6,631 nucleotides of DNA from positions 1 through 6,631 of the forward strand of contig PLXI01000214.1 in assembly GCA_003151375.1 (NCBI GenBank), written 5' to 3'. Made by a program: the position numbers and the translations under genes. This document shows, piece after piece, positions 5,956 to 6,631 of the stretch (position 1 is its first letter; every line of letters starts with the position of its first letter). The notes under the pieces are model-generated. The model ran no database searches. It was not told the origin of the DNA and was given only the letters and a program-made list of their open reading frames with translations. The stretch is from Hyphomicrobiales bacterium. Its GTDB lineage: Bacteria; Pseudomonadota; Alphaproteobacteria; Rhizobiales; Aestuariivirgaceae.

Positions 5956-6009
5956 ATGCCAAACCCATTCCGCGAAGTGGAATGGAATGTGGTGTTGAGC
6001 AAGGCGTAA
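5956..6009 (+). CDS. Possible 17-codon leader ORF before the CoA-transferase
   Basis: ATG at 5956 opens 17 codons (MPNPFREVEWNVVLSKA) ending TAA at 6007-6009, three bases before the next ATG. The frame continues upstream without a stop to 5881. There is an AAG-rich stretch (GGGGAAGCAAAG, 5943-5954) before the ATG. It could be a leader peptide, the 3' remnant of a lost upstream gene, or chance. It overlaps the inverted repeat. Confidence 0.2.
   Translation: MPNPFREVEWNVVLSKA
5965..5985. promoter_or_regulatory. Perfect inverted repeat upstream of the CoA-transferase gene
   Basis: CCATTCC (5965-5971) and GGAATGG (5979-5985) are perfect inverted copies separated by seven bases, ending 27 bases before the ATG at 6013. 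GGAATG is repeated once more directly after (5985-5989 region). The position suits an operator for a regulator acting on this gene. It could also fold in RNA, since the spacer adds a G-U and a C-G pair with a GAA loop. Confidence 0.55.
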
Positions 6010-6012
6010 GCG

Positions 6013-6631
6013 ATGATCAATAAAACTGTTGCAACAGTCGAAGAAGCAATGTCTGGCATTGCCGATGGTTCCACCATTCTTGTGGGTGGATTTGGAACCG
6101 CTGGCATGCCTTTCCATTTGATCGAAGCCCTGATCGCCCAAGGTGCGAAGGATCTTACGATTGTTTCCAACAATGCCGGCAACGGCGACACTGGTCTTGC
6201 CGCGTTATTAAAAACCAAGCGCGTTCGCAAAATCATTTGTTCATTTCCGCGCCAAACGGATTCTTGGGTCTTCGACGGGCTTTACCGCGCTGGTCAAATT
6301 GAATTGGAAGTGGTGCCGCAAGGCAATCTGGCGGAGCGTATGCGAGCAGCTGGTGCAGGCATCGGTGCCTTCTTCTGTCCGACGGGATATGGCACATTGT
6401 TGGCCGGAGATCGTGAGACGCGGGTTATTGCCGGCAGGAACCACGTGCTTGAATATCCTATCATTGGCAATTTTGCTTTGATCAAAGCATTGAAGGCGGA
6501 CCGTTGGGGCAATCTCATTTATCGCAAGACCGCACGCAACTTCGGCCCCGTGATGGCGACGGCGGCCAAGACCACAATTGTTGAAGTGGATGAAATTGTT
6601 GAACTTGGCACGCTCGATCCCGAAGGGGTGG
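6013..6631 (+). CDS. pcaI: 3-oxoadipate CoA-transferase subunit A, 3'-truncated by window edge
   Basis: The first 206 residues of a family I CoA-transferase alpha subunit (usual length about 230), with no stop before the window ends. Residues 18-33 match the family signature: D-G, then three hydrophobic residues, GGFGTAGMP. NNAGNG (53-58), ICSFPRQTD (75-83), VPQGNLAERMRAAGAGIG (101-118), PTGYGT (123-128) and DRWGNLIYRKTARNFGP (163-179) closely follow what I recall of PcaI. With subunit B (PcaJ, expected just downstream, carrying the catalytic Glu) it moves CoA from succinyl-CoA to 3-oxoadipate, the penultimate step of the beta-ketoadipate pathway. Acetoacetate-type (ScoA/AtoD) specificity is the alternative. 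The start is ATG at 6013, with AAGG at 6001-6004 at an 8-base spacing, which is modest. It is transcribed away from the minus operon. Confidence 0.92.
   Translation, partial: MINKTVATVEEAMSGIADGSTILVGGFGTAGMPFHLIEALIAQGAKDLTIVSNNAGNGDTGLAALLKTKRVRKIICSFPRQTDSWVFDGLYRAGQIELEVVPQGNLAERMRAAGAGIGAFFCPTGYGTLLAGDRETRVIAGRNHVLEYPIIGNFALIKALKADRWGNLIYRKTARNFGPVMATAAKTTIVEVDEIVELGTLDPEGV

Larger units (their letters stand above)
5443..6012. other. Divergent intergenic region without a convincing gene
   Basis: 570 bases between the minus operon and the CoA-transferase gene; promoters for both should lie here. On the minus strand a consensus -35 TTGACA is at 5541-5536, but no good -10 stands 16-18 bases further on. 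Open stretches of about 40-60 codons occur on both strands (for example + 5666-5794 and - 5943-5782), but none combines a ribosome binding site, a start and a recognisable motif, and at this GC such lengths arise by chance. A short (+) frame ends at 6007-6009. No regulator gene is visible. A perfect inverted repeat lies at 5965-5985. Confidence 0.65.

Noticed and set aside
5862..6236. 124-codon minus-strand frame
   Set aside because: Antisense to the well-supported CoA-transferase gene across its conserved signature; a shadow.

Overview
The window reads as a bacterial, probably proteobacterial, catabolic region. It has about 50% GC, short intergenic gaps, purine-rich ribosome binding sites and a run of CoA and aromatic/aldehyde-type enzymes. 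No RNA gene, CRISPR array, insertion sequence or integrase was seen. The closest matches I can recall, from memory only, are alpha- and betaproteobacterial proteins; the genus cannot be fixed.

Layout. (1) The left edge carries the 3' two thirds of a zinc-dependent alcohol dehydrogenase (+), then a 131-residue His-rich protein of the eRF1-domain-3-like 'translational machinery protein' type (+, 861-1256). (2) 1257-2045 is poor in genes. It holds two doubtful small (+) ORFs with signal-peptide-like N-termini (1377-1577 and 1663-1839), an imperfect palindrome and several hairpins. The second ORF overlaps a longer frame that would fuse to it by a -1 shift. (3) 5442-2046 is a tight four-gene operon on the minus strand: a citrate-synthase/citryl-CoA-lyase-like protein, a PaaK-type acyl-CoA ligase, a VOC metalloenzyme and a glutathione S-transferase. 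It closes with a strong intrinsic terminator at 1986-2025. (4) 5443-6012 is a long divergent spacer with no convincing gene but a perfect 7-bp inverted repeat. (5) 6013 to the right edge is the 5' part of a 3-oxoadipate (beta-ketoadipate) CoA-transferase subunit A gene (+), cut by the window end.

How the genes may work together. The CoA-transferase suggests beta-ketoadipate or related beta-keto acid activation. The minus operon looks like a small-molecule module: the ligase would make an acyl-CoA thioester, the citrate-synthase-like protein would make or break a C-C bond next to a CoA thioester, and the VOC enzyme and GST would act on electrophilic or ring-type intermediates. The substrate is unknown. 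The most notable feature is that the citrate-synthase-like protein keeps the histidine of its GFGH motif but appears to lack the other two residues of the classical catalytic triad. A divergent or new reaction is therefore plausible for the operon.
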